A stretch of 64,000 nt of DNA. Origin: Lysobacter enzymogenes. Lineage in GTDB: Bacteria > Pseudomonadota > Gammaproteobacteria > Xanthomonadales > Xanthomonadaceae. The stretch lies in assembly GCF_017355525.1 (NCBI RefSeq), contig NZ_CP067395.1, positions 2,294,001 to 2,358,000 of the forward strand. Direction: 5' to 3'. Numbering within the stretch: position 1 is the first letter of the stretch; every line of letters starts with the position of its first letter. The position numbers were made by a program, and so were the translations under genes. The notes under the pieces were generated by a model, which made no database searches, was not told where the DNA came from, and saw only the letters and a program-made list of their open reading frames with translations. This document shows positions 1-10,915 of this stretch, one piece after another.

Positions 1-1344
1 CCCGCCAGCTCGGCGAAATGCCGGCCGCGGGCGACGTAATCGCGATACGGGCCGAAACTCGGCGCGCCCGGCGACAGCAGCACCACGCCGCCCTGAGCGC
101 CGAGCGCGGCGCGCGCCTGCTGCATGGCGTCGGCGAGATCGCGCGCCGCGCTCAGGGCGAAACCGCCCTCGCCCGCCACCGCTTCGAGCAAGGCGTGGAT
201 GCGCGGCCCGTTCTCGCCCATCGTCACGATCGCCAGCGGCGCGCGCGTGCGCATCGCCTCGGCGAAGCCCTGCCAGTCGATGCCGCGGTCGTGGCCGCCG
301 ACCAACAGCGCGATGCGCCGCCCGGCATAGCAATCCAGCGCCGCCAGCGTGGCGTGCGGGGTGGTGCTGATCGAATCGTTGACGTAGGCGACGCCGTCGT
401 TCTCGCCGATCGGCTGCAAGCGGTTCGGCAGCGGCCGGAAGCTCGCCGCCGCCGGCGCCAGCGGCGCGGCGTCGAGGCCGAGCGCTTCGATCGCGGTCAG
501 CACCGCGCACAGATTGCCGCGGTTGTGCCGGCCCGGCAGCGGCAGCGACGCGGTGTCCATGACTTCGCGCTCGCCGCGCCACAGCGCGTCGCCGCGCAGA
601 TGCCAGCCGGCGGCGTCGCCGAACCAGCGGATCTCGCTGTCGGGCAGGCGCAGCGCCGACAGCACCGGATCGGCCGCGTTGAGCACGGCGATGCGCGGCC
701 GCGCCTGGGTCAGCAGGCGCAGCTTGTCTTCGACGTAGCGCGCCTGCGAGCCGTGCCAGTCCAGATGTTCGGGATAGAGGTTCAGCGCCACCGCCACGTC
801 GGGCCGCGCGCCGCTGACGCCGACGTCGCCGGTCTGGTAGCTCGACAGCTCGATCGCCCAGAACTGCGGCGGCTGCGGCGATTCCAGCGCGTCCAGCGCT
901 TCCAGCAACGGCAGGCCGATGTTGCCGGCCAACGCGGTGCGGTGGCCGCCGGCGCGCAGCAGATGCGCCAGCAGCGAGGTGGTGGTGCTCTTGCCCTTGG
1001 TGCCGGTGACGCAGACGGTGCGGCCGCCGGCGCGCGTTGCGGCCTGCTCGCCGAACCACAGCGCGGTGCCGCCGATCAGGCGCGCGCCCTGCTCCGCCGC
1101 GGCCAGCGCTTCGGCGCGGTACGGGCTGATGCCGGGCGATTTGACGATCCATTCGAACCCGCCCAGGCGCTCGGCGGTCGCGGCGGTTTCCACCAGCAGG
1201 CGCGCATCGTGCAGGCCGCGCGCGTCGGCGGCCTCGTCGGGCGAACAGAACAGGGTCAGTTCGAGCTGCGGCAGGCGCGCGCGGATCGCGTGGTAGGCGG
1301 CGCGGCCTTCGCGGCCCCAGCCCCACAGCGCGACGCGCTTGCCG

Positions 1345-1364
<20 letters not shown>
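1..1364 (-). CDS. murD2: UDP-N-acetylmuramoyl-L-alanine--L-glutamate ligase MurD2 (partial, C-terminus cut by window start)
   Basis: This cytoplasmic Mur ligase adds L-glutamate, rather than D-glutamate, to UDP-MurNAc-L-Ala. The frame reads [20 protein letters not shown] at the N-terminus, then the ATP-binding GTKGKSTT loop near residue 115, an ELSSYQ motif, [12 protein letters not shown], and a C-terminal LLSPGAPSF motif just inside the window edge. About 454 codons are visible, close to full length for the family. I chose the GTG at 1362-1364, which overlaps the end of murL by 20 bases and implies translational coupling. The adjacent MurL epimerase is the known partner that converts the added L-Glu to D-Glu, which is why MurD2 rather than ordinary MurD is called. 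Substrate specificity is inferred from context. Confidence 0.88.
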
Positions 1365-2703
<1,339 letters not shown>

Positions 2704-2773
2704 GGGTTCACTCTCGAAATCGAAACGGTCGCGCGCGGCGGGCGTTTGAGCGCCGCGGAGTTCGGGACGGCGC

Positions 2774-5374
2774 TCATCCGAGCACCTCCTCGACCGGCAG
2801 CGCGCGCAGGTTGTAGGTGTTGGCCATCGCCATGCCGTAGGCGCCGGCGTCGGCGACCAAGACGACGTCGCCTTCTTCGGTCGCCTTCGGCAGCAAGCGC
2901 GCGCGGCCGAGCACGTCGCTGCTCTCGCACACCGGCCCGACCACGTCGAACGCGGCGGTGTCGGCGTCGCCGAAGCGGCTGAGGTTGTGGATGCCGTGGT
3001 AGGCCTCGTACATGGCCGGACGCATCAACGCGTTCATGCCCGCATCGCAGCCGATCCGGCGCACGCCGTCCTTCTCGACCACTTGAGTGACCGACAGCAG
3101 CAGCACGCCGCATTCGGCGACCAGATAGCGGCCGGGCTCGATGATGAGGCCGTAGCGCGGGTACGCGGCCTTGATCTCGTCGAGGCCGGCGCGCCAGGCG
3201 TTGAGGTCGAACTCGCGCGCTTCCGGCGTGTACGCCACCGGCAGGCCGCCGCCGATGTCGATGGTCTCGATGGTGCCGACGCTGTCGGCCAGGCCGGCGA
3301 GGCTGGCGTAGACGCCGCGCCAGTGCTGCGGATCGTCGATGCCGCTGCCCAGGTGCGCGTGCAGGCCGCTGATGCGGATGCCGAGCTTGCGCGACTCCTC
3401 GACGAAGGCGTCGAAGCGCGCCAGCGGCAGGCCGAACTTGGCCGCGACGCCGCCGGTGCGGACTTTCTCGTGATGGCCTTCGCCGTGGCCGAGATCCAGG
3501 CGCAGCCACAGGGTGCGGCCGCGGAACACTTCGGGCCAACGCTTGAGCGCTTCGACGTTGTCGACGGTGACGATCACCCCGCGCGCCAGCGCCGCTTCGT
3601 ACTCGTGGCGCGGGGCGAAGCTCGGGGTGAACAGCACGCGTTCGGGCGCCATGTGCGGCACGGCCTGGAACACCCGCTCGATTTCGGCCAGCGACACGCA
3701 TTCCAGGCCGAAGCCTTCGCCGACGATGGCGCGCAGCACCGCCGGGTGCGAATTGGCCTTCATCGCGTAGAAGCAGCGGTCGACCGCGGCGGTGCCGATC
3801 AGGGCGCGGGCGCGTTCGCGCACCGTGGCCAGATCGTAGACGTAGCGCGGGGTGCCGGCTGCGGCCGTCGCCAGCAGGCGCGAACGCTGCGCCTGCCACC
3901 ACGGCGCGCTGCGCTGCGGCTTGCCTTCGGAAATCTCGCGCCAGCTCGGGCCGAACACGCTGTCGTCGCGCACCGGCATGGCGCCGCCGCGGATCAGTTC
4001 GTGGTGCAGGTGCGGGAGCAAGCCGTCGGCGTCGGCTTCGTCGATGACGAAGGTCAGGTTCAGGTCGTTGGACGACTGCGAGATCAGGTGCACGCGCTCG
4101 CGCCCGAACGCCGCCCAGATGTCGGACAGCCGGTGCAGCAGCGAGCGCATGCCGCGGCCGACCAGGGTGATCGCCGCGCACGGCGCGATGACCTTGACCC
4201 GGCACACCTCGGCCAGATCGGCCGACAGCGCTTCGAGCACGTTGCTGTTGACCAAATTCTCGCTCGGATCCAGCGACACGGTGACGTTGGTTTCCGACGA
4301 ACCGATCAAGTCGATGGAAAGCCCATGCCGCTTGAACCGCTCGAACACGTCGGCGAGGAAGCCGACCTGCTGCCACATGCCGATGCTTTCCATCGACACC
4401 AGCACGATGCCGTTGCGGCGGCTGATCGCCTTGACCCCGGGCACCGTGGCGGCGCTGGCGTCGATGCGGGTGCCGGGCAGGTCGAAGCGCTCGGTGTCGA
4501 GGATCGCCATCGGCACGCCGGCGTCGCGGCACGGCGCGATCGAGCGCGGGTGCAGGACCTTGGCGCCGGTGGTGGCGATTTCCTGCGCTTCGGCGTAGTC
4601 CAGCCGCGCCAGCAGGCGCGCATCGGGCACTTCGCGCGGGTTGGCGCTGAACATGCCGGGCACGTCGGTCCAGATTTCGACCCGCTGCGCCTTCAGCAGC
4701 GCGCCGAAGTAGGCGGCCGAGGTGTCGGAGCCGCCGCGGCCGAGAATCGCGGTGCCGCCGTCGCCGTGGCGGGCGATGAAGCCCTGGGTCAGCAGCATCT
4801 GCGTCGGCTGCGCGCTGAAGCGCTCGACGAAGCCGGGTTCGGCGTGGTGGCGGCAGTTCACCGACAGGCGCTGCGCCCACTCGCTGGCGTTCGGCAGCGA
4901 CACCGCGTCGAGCCATTCGCGCGCGTCGCACCAACCGAAGTCGAGCCCCTGCGAGCGCAGGTAAGCGGCGCCCAAGGTCGACGACAACAGTTCGCCCTGC
5001 CCCAGCACTTCGGCCTGCCAGTCCAGCGCGCGGCTCGCCGCGCGCGGATCGGTTTCCAGCGCAACCAGTTTCGCCAGGCGCTCGCCGAGCACGCTGTCGG
5101 GATCCAGGCCGAGCTCGGCGCAGAAACCGCGGTGGCGTTCGACCAACCCGGCGAAACGCGCCGGAAGGCCGCCGTCCTCGCCGGCCGGCGCGTAGGCGAT
5201 GGCCTGCAGCTCGTTGGTGACGCCCGACAGCGCGGAGACCACCACCAGCACGCGGCGGCCGTCTTCGCGCAGACGTTTTCCAGCCAGACGTCCGATCGTG
5301 TCCCAACGGTTGCGGCGGGATACCGAAGTACCGCCGAACTTGAGCACCACCCAGCCTGTCTGTTGCGTCTCCAC
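2774..5374 (-). CDS. lysC-lysA: Bifunctional aspartate kinase / diaminopimelate decarboxylase (LysC-LysA fusion)
   Basis: One polypeptide carries the first and last steps of lysine synthesis: phosphorylation of aspartate and decarboxylation of meso-diaminopimelate to lysine. The aspartate kinase half opens with KFGGTS at residues 12-17 and includes ACT-like regulatory sequence (GLSIDLIGSSETNVTVSLD). The C-terminal half is a PLP fold III decarboxylase with the lysine in FYAMKANSHPAVL, HAHLGSGI, IGGGLPV and EPGRYLV. The open frame extends to 5572, but the upstream residues have non-coding composition. GTG at 5372-5374, preceded by GAGGAAGA, gives an 866-residue protein that starts just before the kinase motif. 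The fused form is typical of xanthomonads. Expect lysine feedback through the ACT region, which is inference. Confidence 0.92.
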   Translation of the reverse strand: METQQTGWVVLKFGGTSVSRRNRWDTIGRLAGKRLREDGRRVLVVVSALSGVTNELQAIAYAPAGEDGGLPARFAGLVERHRGFCAELGLDPDSVLGERLAKLVALETDPRAASRALDWQAEVLGQGELLSSTLGAAYLRSQGLDFGWCDAREWLDAVSLPNASEWAQRLSVNCRHHAEPGFVERFSAQPTQMLLTQGFIARHGDGGTAILGRGGSDTSAAYFGALLKAQRVEIWTDVPGMFSANPREVPDARLLARLDYAEAQEIATTGAKVLHPRSIAPCRDAGVPMAILDTERFDLPGTRIDASAATVPGVKAISRRNGIVLVSMESIGMWQQVGFLADVFERFKRHGLSIDLIGSSETNVTVSLDPSENLVNSNVLEALSADLAEVCRVKVIAPCAAITLVGRGMRSLLHRLSDIWAAFGRERVHLISQSSNDLNLTFVIDEADADGLLPHLHHELIRGGAMPVRDDSVFGPSWREISEGKPQRSAPWWQAQRSRLLATAAAGTPRYVYDLATVRERARALIGTAAVDRCFYAMKANSHPAVLRAIVGEGFGLECVSLAEIERVFQAVPHMAPERVLFTPSFAPRHEYEAALARGVIVTVDNVEALKRWPEVFRGRTLWLRLDLGHGEGHHEKVRTGGVAAKFGLPLARFDAFVEESRKLGIRISGLHAHLGSGIDDPQHWRGVYASLAGLADSVGTIETIDIGGGLPVAYTPEAREFDLNAWRAGLDEIKAAYPRYGLIIEPGRYLVAECGVLLLSVTQVVEKDGVRRIGCDAGMNALMRPAMYEAYHGIHNLSRFGDADTAAFDVVGPVCESSDVLGRARLLPKATEEGDVVLVADAGAYGMAMANTYNLRALPVEEVLG

Positions 5375-5728
5375 GTCTTCCTCGGTTGTCGATTCCACTT
5401 GATGGGCCCGGCGCGCGGCCGGGGCAGGTCGATCCGCCCGCTGCGGCCGATGAACGGACGCGGCGGGATTCCACACTTGCGAGTCTTGCGTGCCTAAAAT
5501 CACGTCCTTCGAATCGGGCTGCCGGTCGAAACCGCCGCCGGCAACGCCGGCGCCGGCCCGGCAGCCGGGCACGAATCAGCGATTCTAGTCCAACCCGAGC
5601 GTCGCCGAACCACTGGCGCGCAAGTCTGTCGCCACCCTGTCGAAACCGCGCCCGCGCACCGCCCCGCTCCCGCCTTTGGCCCCGCCCTTGTACGCCACCT
5701 GCACGGGCCTCATGGAACTCCCCTGGAA
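5375..5728. other. Divergent intergenic region, lysC-lysA / phzF-like gene
   Basis: This 354-base region separates divergently oriented genes and contains no convincing ORF. Reading leftward there is a possible promoter about 210 bases from the lysC start, listed separately. No riboswitch or terminator was recognised. Confidence 0.5.
5582..5609 (-). promoter_or_regulatory. Possible sigma70 promoter for lysC-lysA
   Basis: On the minus strand TTCGGC (5604-5609) is followed after 16 bases by TAGAAT (5582-5587). The -10 is good and the -35 weak. It would give a leader of roughly 200 nt before lysC-lysA. This is pattern evidence only. Confidence 0.35.
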
Positions 5729-6610
5729 ATGACGCAACGCCGCTATCTGCAACTGGACGTATTCGCCGACCGCCCCGGCGCCGGCAACCCGCTGGCCGTG
5801 GTGCTCGACGCCGAAGGCCTCGACGATGCCGCCATGCAGGCCATCGCCCGCTGGACCCGGCTGCCGGAAACCACCTTCGTATTTCCGCCGAGCCAGCCCG
5901 GCGCCAGCTACCGCATCCGCATGTTCAGCCCGCGCCGCGAAGTGCCGTTCGCCGGCCATCCCAGCGTCGGCACCGCCTGCGTGGTGCTCGAAGCCGGACT
6001 GGCCGCGCCGGTCGACGGCGTGCTGGTGCAAGAAGGCGTGGCCGGGCTGCTGCCGCTGGCGGTGTCCGGCGACGGCGAGGCGCGCACGATCGCGGTGCGC
6101 ACGCCGCGCGCGCGCGTGGTCGAAACCGCACGCGCCGACGACCCGCGCCTGAGCGCGGCGTTGCGCGATCTGCCGTTGGGCGCGCTGCCGCCGGCGCTGA
6201 TGGACGGCGGCCGCCGCTGGTGGCTGGCGCAGCTGCGCGACGAAGCCGCGCTGCGCGCGGCCCAGCCCGACTGGGCGGCGATCGGCCGTCTGGCCGAAAG
6301 CACCGAAACGATGGGCCTGTGCGCGTTCGCGCGCGCGGACGCCGGCCAGGACTACGACCTGGTCGTGCGCGCCTTCGTCGGCGCGCCGGCGCAGTTCGAG
6401 GACGCCGCCTCCGGCGCCGCCAACGCCACCCTGGCCGCGTGGCTCAAGCACAACGACGCCCTGCCCGGCCGCGACGGCCGCTACACCGTCAGCCAGGGCC
6501 GCGAAGTCGGCTTCGACGCGCGCCTGGAGCTGCGCGTGGACGGCGACGGCGAGGTCTGGTCCGGCGGGCGGGTCAGCAACGTGGTGCGCGGGCAGATCGA
6601 CTGGCGCTGA
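5729..6610 (+). CDS. PhzF family isomerase-like protein
   Basis: The 293-residue protein has the PhzF/DapF-like fold signatures: LDVFADRPGAGNPLAVV at the N-terminus, the conserved acidic residue in LPETTFVF (Glu47), FAGHPSVGTA near residue 75, and ASGAANATLAAWL near residue 230. True PhzF isomerises a dihydro-hydroxyanthranilate in phenazine synthesis. No other phenazine genes are present here, so a general isomerase of unknown substrate is more likely. The start is ATG at 5729. A nearer upstream ATG at 5712 is closed by an in-frame stop. The gene appears monocistronic and converges on the BASS transporter. Confidence 0.85.
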   Translation: MTQRRYLQLDVFADRPGAGNPLAVVLDAEGLDDAAMQAIARWTRLPETTFVFPPSQPGASYRIRMFSPRREVPFAGHPSVGTACVVLEAGLAAPVDGVLVQEGVAGLLPLAVSGDGEARTIAVRTPRARVVETARADDPRLSAALRDLPLGALPPALMDGGRRWWLAQLRDEAALRAAQPDWAAIGRLAESTETMGLCAFARADAGQDYDLVVRAFVGAPAQFEDAASGAANATLAAWLKHNDALPGRDGRYTVSQGREVGFDARLELRVDGDGEVWSGGRVSNVVRGQIDWR

Positions 6611-6725
6611 GCGCGCCGCGCGGGCTGCGGCGGCCAACGCCGCCGTCGCCCGCGCCGATGCGGCTGTCGCTGCGCTGCGTCTGCCACGGCGCTTCGACCG
6701 CACCGCTCCACTCGCGGCGCCTCGC

Positions 6726-7616
6726 TCAGGCCGCTGCGGCCCGCGCCACCGCGCGCCGCCCCAGCCACGCCGCGACGAACGCCGGGACATACATCAACAG
6801 CCCATAGATCGCCGCCGGCACCGCGATCGCCGGCGAATTCAACAAGGTCAGCGCGATCACGATCGCCAGGGTGCTGTTCTGCACCCCGACTTCCATGCCG
6901 ACCGTGATCGCATCGCGCAGCCCGAGCCGGCTGGCGCGCGCGAGCGCGAAGCCGCCGCCGATGGCCGCCGCGCCCATCGCCAGCGCAGCCGGGCCGAGTT
7001 CGCCGAGGCTCTGCGTCAACACCGTGCGCTGGGTGATGCAGATCGCCACGATCAGCAACAACAGCAGGCCCAGCGCGAACCGGCTCACCCACGGCTCGAT
7101 GCGCAAAGCGAAGGCGGCGGCGTAGCGCCGCACCGCCATGCCGATCAACACCGGCGCCAGCACCAGCGCGGCCAGATGCAGCACGGTCTGCGCGAACGGC
7201 AGGCGGATGCTGCGCGCTTCGCCGCCGAACGCGCGCAAGGCCAGTTCGACCAGCAAAGGCACGCTGAGGAAGGTGACCAGCGCGCTGATGACCGTCAGCG
7301 TGACCGCCAGCGCGACGTTGCCGCGGGCCAGATACGTCAGCGCATTGGAGCTGCTGCCGCTGGGGCAGGCGGCGACCAGCACGAAGCCAACCGCGAATTC
7401 CAGCGCATGCGGCCCGCCCGAGCGCGCCACCAGCCAGGCGGTGGCGAAGCCGAGCGAAGGCAGCAGCAGGTAATGGCCGAGCAGGCCGACCGCGACCGGG
7501 CGCGGCTCGCGCGCGATGCGGCGGAAGTCCTCGCCGCGCAGGGTCAGGCCGATCCCGCACATGATGATGGCGATGGCCAGCGGCAGGCCGATCTTGAGCA
7601 ACAGGCTGTCCTGCAC
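6726..7616 (-). CDS. Bile acid:sodium symporter (BASS) family transporter
   Basis: This is an inner-membrane transporter of about 296 residues with roughly nine to ten hydrophobic segments. Family signatures include LVAACPSGSSSNALTYLARG, where BASS proteins place a substrate/Na+ crossover, and VGMEVGVQNSTLAIVIAL near the second crossover. The frame stays open to 7712, but GTG at 7614-7616 follows a good AGGAGA ribosome site and begins directly before the first membrane helix, so I chose it. Substrates in this family range from bile acids to pantothenate and pyruvate-like organic anions, and the sequence does not settle which. The divergent neighbour is a Crp/Fnr regulator. Confidence 0.85.
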   Translation of the reverse strand: MQDSLLLKIGLPLAIAIIMCGIGLTLRGEDFRRIAREPRPVAVGLLGHYLLLPSLGFATAWLVARSGGPHALEFAVGFVLVAACPSGSSSNALTYLARGNVALAVTLTVISALVTFLSVPLLVELALRAFGGEARSIRLPFAQTVLHLAALVLAPVLIGMAVRRYAAAFALRIEPWVSRFALGLLLLLIVAICITQRTVLTQSLGELGPAALAMGAAAIGGGFALARASRLGLRDAITVGMEVGVQNSTLAIVIALTLLNSPAIAVPAAIYGLLMYVPAFVAAWLGRRAVARAAAA

Positions 7617-7756
7617 GAACGTCTCCTTGCCGGCGGCGGTTCGGTCCGATCCTAGCCGCTGCCGCGCGGCCGCGCCCGAACGAGCGGACAGCGGCCGCGA
7701 CCTGGGCCACAATCGGCCGAACCCGGCCCGCCGCCGCTGCCGCCGTCACCGTCCGC

Positions 7757-8461
7757 ATGACCGAGCCCCTCCCCCTGCCCGCCGATCCGTGGCTGCGCGA
7801 CCTCTCGCCGAAGCTGGTCGCGCACTTGCAGGCCATGTCGGTGCGGCGCCGGCTGCGCGACGGCGAATTGCTGTACGCGCGCGGCGACGCTGCCGAAGGG
7901 CTGTACGGCGTGGTGTCCGGACGCATCCGCCTGAGCGTGCCGACCGCGGGCGGGCGCGAGATGCTGATCGTGCAGTTCGAACCCGGCAGCTGGTTCGGCG
8001 AGGTGTCGATCTTCGACGGCCAGCCGCGCCCGCAGGACGCGCGCGCGTCCGGCGACAGCGAGATCCTGCTGCTGCCGCGCGCGCGTTTCCTGGCGTTGCT
8101 GGACCAGCATCCCGAGCTGTACCGCGGTTTCACCCGGCTGCTGTGCCGCAAGCTGCGCACCGCGCTGGAATACGTCGAGGACGCGCTGACCCTGCCGCTG
8201 GCCGCGCGGCTCGGCAAGCGTCTGCTGGAACTGGCCCGAGTCTACGGCGTCGACCGCGCCGAAGGCCGCCTGATCGACCTGCCACTGCCGCAGGACGACC
8301 TCGCCAACATGCTTGGCGCGACCCGGCAGAGCGTCAGCAAGCAGCTCAAATCCTGGGAACAGCGCGGCTGGATCGCGCTGCGATACCGGCACGTCGCGGT
8401 GCGCGACGCCGGCGCGCTGGAACGCGCGGTGGCGCGTTGGTCGCAGGGCGCGGCGGATTGA
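7757..8461 (+). CDS. Crp/Fnr family transcriptional regulator
   Basis: The 234-residue regulator has an N-terminal cyclic-nucleotide-type beta barrel (EGLYGVVSGRIRLSV; GSWFGEVSIFDGQ), a dimerisation helix near residues 115-145, and a C-terminal winged helix (DDLANMLGATRQSVSKQLKSW) as the recognition helix. The pocket segment reads FGEVSIFDGQPRPQDARA and lacks the Arg-Ser pair that contacts cAMP in Crp. No Cys cluster for an Fnr-type Fe-S centre is present. The effector is therefore unknown; in xanthomonads the related Clp responds to cyclic di-GMP. It may regulate the divergent transporter. Confidence 0.85.
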   Translation: MTEPLPLPADPWLRDLSPKLVAHLQAMSVRRRLRDGELLYARGDAAEGLYGVVSGRIRLSVPTAGGREMLIVQFEPGSWFGEVSIFDGQPRPQDARASGDSEILLLPRARFLALLDQHPELYRGFTRLLCRKLRTALEYVEDALTLPLAARLGKRLLELARVYGVDRAEGRLIDLPLPQDDLANMLGATRQSVSKQLKSWEQRGWIALRYRHVAVRDAGALERAVARWSQGAAD

Positions 8462-8485
8462 ACGAAACTCGCAGCCGCTCGCTCC

Positions 8486-8546
8486 CTGTAGGAGCGACGC
8501 GAGTCGCGACCGCGAAACCACGCCGACGACGCAAGCGTGGTTCGCG
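8486..8546. repeat. REP-like palindromic element between convergent genes
   Basis: A REP-type unit at 8486-8511 (core GGAGCGACGCGAGTCGCG) is followed by a second inverted repeat in which CGCGAAACCACGC (8511-8523) faces GCGTGGTTCGCG (8534-8545). It sits between the stops of the Crp-like gene and the TonB receptor gene, so it may also serve as a shared transcript end. Confidence 0.75.
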
Positions 8547-8569
8547 GCCGCCCCCCGCTGCGCGCCCGA

Positions 8570-10915
8570 TCAGAACCGCGCGTCGATCGTTAAAAACACC
8601 TGTCGCGGCGCATTGGCATGGAACGCATACGTCTTGCCCTGCGGATCCGACGCGCTGAACGCGGTCAGGTTGCTGGCGGTGCGCTTGTCGCTCAGGTTGG
8701 TCGCGTTGAGCGAAACCGACCACTGCCGCAGCGGGCCGACCGGTTCGAAGGTGTAGCGCAGCGCCGCGTCGAAGGTGGTGTAGCCGCCGAAGCCGTTGTC
8801 GTTGAGGTAGGTGTAGTACCGCTTGCCGGTGTACTTGCCGCTGACGCTGGCCAGCCACGCGCCGCGGCTGTAGCTGACTTCGCTGGAGAACATGGTGTCG
8901 GGCACGTCGACCACGCGCTTGCCGCTGGTCGGCACGGTCTTGCCGCCGTCGATGTAGTTGTCCTCGTAGGTCGACTTGTTCCACGACAGCGCGTTGTACC
9001 ACTGCAGGCCGTCGACGGGCTTCCAGATGAAGACCAGTTCGCTGCCGTAGCTGTCGACCGAACCGACGTTAAAGAACTTGGTGATGCACTCCGGACGCGT
9101 GCCGGCCTCGATGCTAGAACACGGGTTCAGCGACAGCAGGCGGTTGTCGAAGCGCACCTTGTACACGCTCAGCGACGCCTGATAGGTCTCGCCGACCTGA
9201 CGGTAGCCGGCTTCCAGCGTCTTCGACGATTCCGGCTTGAGGTCGGCCTTCTGCGCATCGAACGCGGCCTGGCCGATCGCCAGCGGGCCGCCGGCGCCGC
9301 CGCCGACGAAGGCGGCGACGTTCTCGGTGTAGGCGGCGAACAGCTCGCGGCCTTCGCCGAGCTTGTAGCCCAGGCCCAGCTGCGGCAGGAAATGGTCCTT
9401 GGTTTCCAGGCGGCCGGTCGCGTTGGGCACTTCCATCATCTTCGACGGCACCTGGGTCGCGCGCATGTCGACCTGGGTGCTCTTGGCGCCGACGTCCAAA
9501 GTCATGCGGCCGTCGAGCAGGCTCATCGTGTCCTGCAGATAGAACTGGCGGGTGGTGATGACGTACTTCTGGAAGAACAGGCGGCGGTCGGGATCGTTGA
9601 GGAAGCGGTCGTCGTCGACCGGTCCGTCGATGAAATAGAAATTGCGCTGCACGTCGTGGTGGTTGCGCTCGTACCAGAACCCGCCCTGGATGCGGTGGAT
9701 GCCGAGTTCCCAGTTCAACGAGGCCATCGCGCCGGCGCGGTTGATGCCGTAGTTGGTGCTGCGGATCGAGATCGGGATTTCCTTGGCCGTGTTCGGGTAC
9801 GACCAGTTGCCCGGCGACCACCAATGGCCCTGGCCGCGGTCGTCGTGGTAATAGGTCTGCGCGTTCAGGCGCAGGCCTTCGCCGAGGTTGAACTCGCCGG
9901 CCAGCGCGGCCAGATGGTCGGTGCGCAGCGCGCGGCTGGCGTAGTAGGCGTCGTCGATGGTCGCCGCCGGCGATTCGAACTTGCAGCGCCGGTCGCCGAC
10001 CTTGTTCGCCGGCCACGGCTTCGGCGCGCAGTACGCGGCGTTGAGCGCGCGCTGCCAGTCCGGCTTGTACAGGTTCCAGTCCCAGTCCGCGCCGCGCGCG
10101 AGCAGGGCCTTGGACAGGTACGCATAGTTGGCCTGGCTGGTTTCGGCGCTGGAGACGAACGCGCTGAGGCGGTTGCCGTCGCCGAAGTTGTAGACCGCCT
10201 TGAGGTTGACCTGGCTCTGGTCCTGGTTGTCGTGCGGACGCGACCACATGTCGGCGTTGAGCAGCGAACCGGACAAATACATCGAGAAGCCGCCGTGGTC
10301 GCCGGTGTCCAGGCGCGCGTAGGTGCGGCGGGTGTTGTCGCTGCCGAAGGTCTGGGCCACGCGCAGGCCGAATTCGGCTTCCGGATCGGCCGAGAAGTAC
10401 TGTAGGGTGCCGCCGAGGTTGCTGGTCGAGGCGGTGCCGAGCGAGCCGATGCCCGCGGCCAGTTCGGCGCCGGCGAGGTTCTCGCCGATCAGCGCGCGGC
10501 TGATGCCCAGGCCGTTGTAGTTGCCGTAGCTGTTGTCGCCGAGCGGAATGCCGTCGAGGGTGTAGCCGAGCAGACGCTGGTTGAAGCCGCGCAGGCTGAT
10601 GGTCTGCGATTCCTCGTTGGCGCCGTAGGCGTCGTTGGACTGCACCGAGATGCCGGGCAGCTTGTTGAGGATCTTCTGCGGGCTGGTGCCGGCGACGGTC
10701 TTCTCGATGTCGGCGAGCTTGACCCGCTGCACCTGGCGGGTTTCGCCCAGGCCGATGACCGAAACCGCATCGAGCGTGGTGGCGTCGCGGGCCTCGCCGG
10801 CGGCGGCGGCATCGGCGGCGACGTCGGCCGCTTCGTTGGCGGCATGGGCGGGCGCGGCGGCCAGCGCGGCGGCGATCGCCAGCGTCAGCGCGGCGAGGGT
10901 GCAAGGGGACTTCAT
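8570..10915 (-). CDS. TonB-dependent outer-membrane receptor
   Basis: The 781-residue protein opens with a clear Sec signal peptide (MKSPCTLAALTLAIAAALAAAPAHA). A TonB-box-like segment (LDAVSVIGLGE) follows, then a plug domain (LADIEKTVAGTSPQKILNKL; ISLRGFNQRLLGYTLDGIPLG) and a beta barrel ending in the expected aromatic residue (DARF). I chose the ATG at 10913-10915, 7-8 bases after GGAG; the in-frame extension to 10963 has no signal-like start. It imports a ligand across the outer membrane using TonB energy. The ligand is not evident. It is divergent from a KgtP-like permease, so a carboxylate-type ligand or chelate is possible. Confidence 0.9.
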   Translation of the reverse strand: MKSPCTLAALTLAIAAALAAAPAHAANEAADVAADAAAAGEARDATTLDAVSVIGLGETRQVQRVKLADIEKTVAGTSPQKILNKLPGISVQSNDAYGANEESQTISLRGFNQRLLGYTLDGIPLGDNSYGNYNGLGISRALIGENLAGAELAAGIGSLGTASTSNLGGTLQYFSADPEAEFGLRVAQTFGSDNTRRTYARLDTGDHGGFSMYLSGSLLNADMWSRPHDNQDQSQVNLKAVYNFGDGNRLSAFVSSAETSQANYAYLSKALLARGADWDWNLYKPDWQRALNAAYCAPKPWPANKVGDRRCKFESPAATIDDAYYASRALRTDHLAALAGEFNLGEGLRLNAQTYYHDDRGQGHWWSPGNWSYPNTAKEIPISIRSTNYGINRAGAMASLNWELGIHRIQGGFWYERNHHDVQRNFYFIDGPVDDDRFLNDPDRRLFFQKYVITTRQFYLQDTMSLLDGRMTLDVGAKSTQVDMRATQVPSKMMEVPNATGRLETKDHFLPQLGLGYKLGEGRELFAAYTENVAAFVGGGAGGPLAIGQAAFDAQKADLKPESSKTLEAGYRQVGETYQASLSVYKVRFDNRLLSLNPCSSIEAGTRPECITKFFNVGSVDSYGSELVFIWKPVDGLQWYNALSWNKSTYEDNYIDGGKTVPTSGKRVVDVPDTMFSSEVSYSRGAWLASVSGKYTGKRYYTYLNDNGFGGYTTFDAALRYTFEPVGPLRQWSVSLNATNLSDKRTASNLTAFSASDPQGKTYAFHANAPRQVFLTIDARF

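Noticed and set aside
5729..6610. PhzF-like protein as evidence of a phenazine cluster
   Set aside because: No other phenazine genes are nearby, and PhzF homologues outside such clusters are common.
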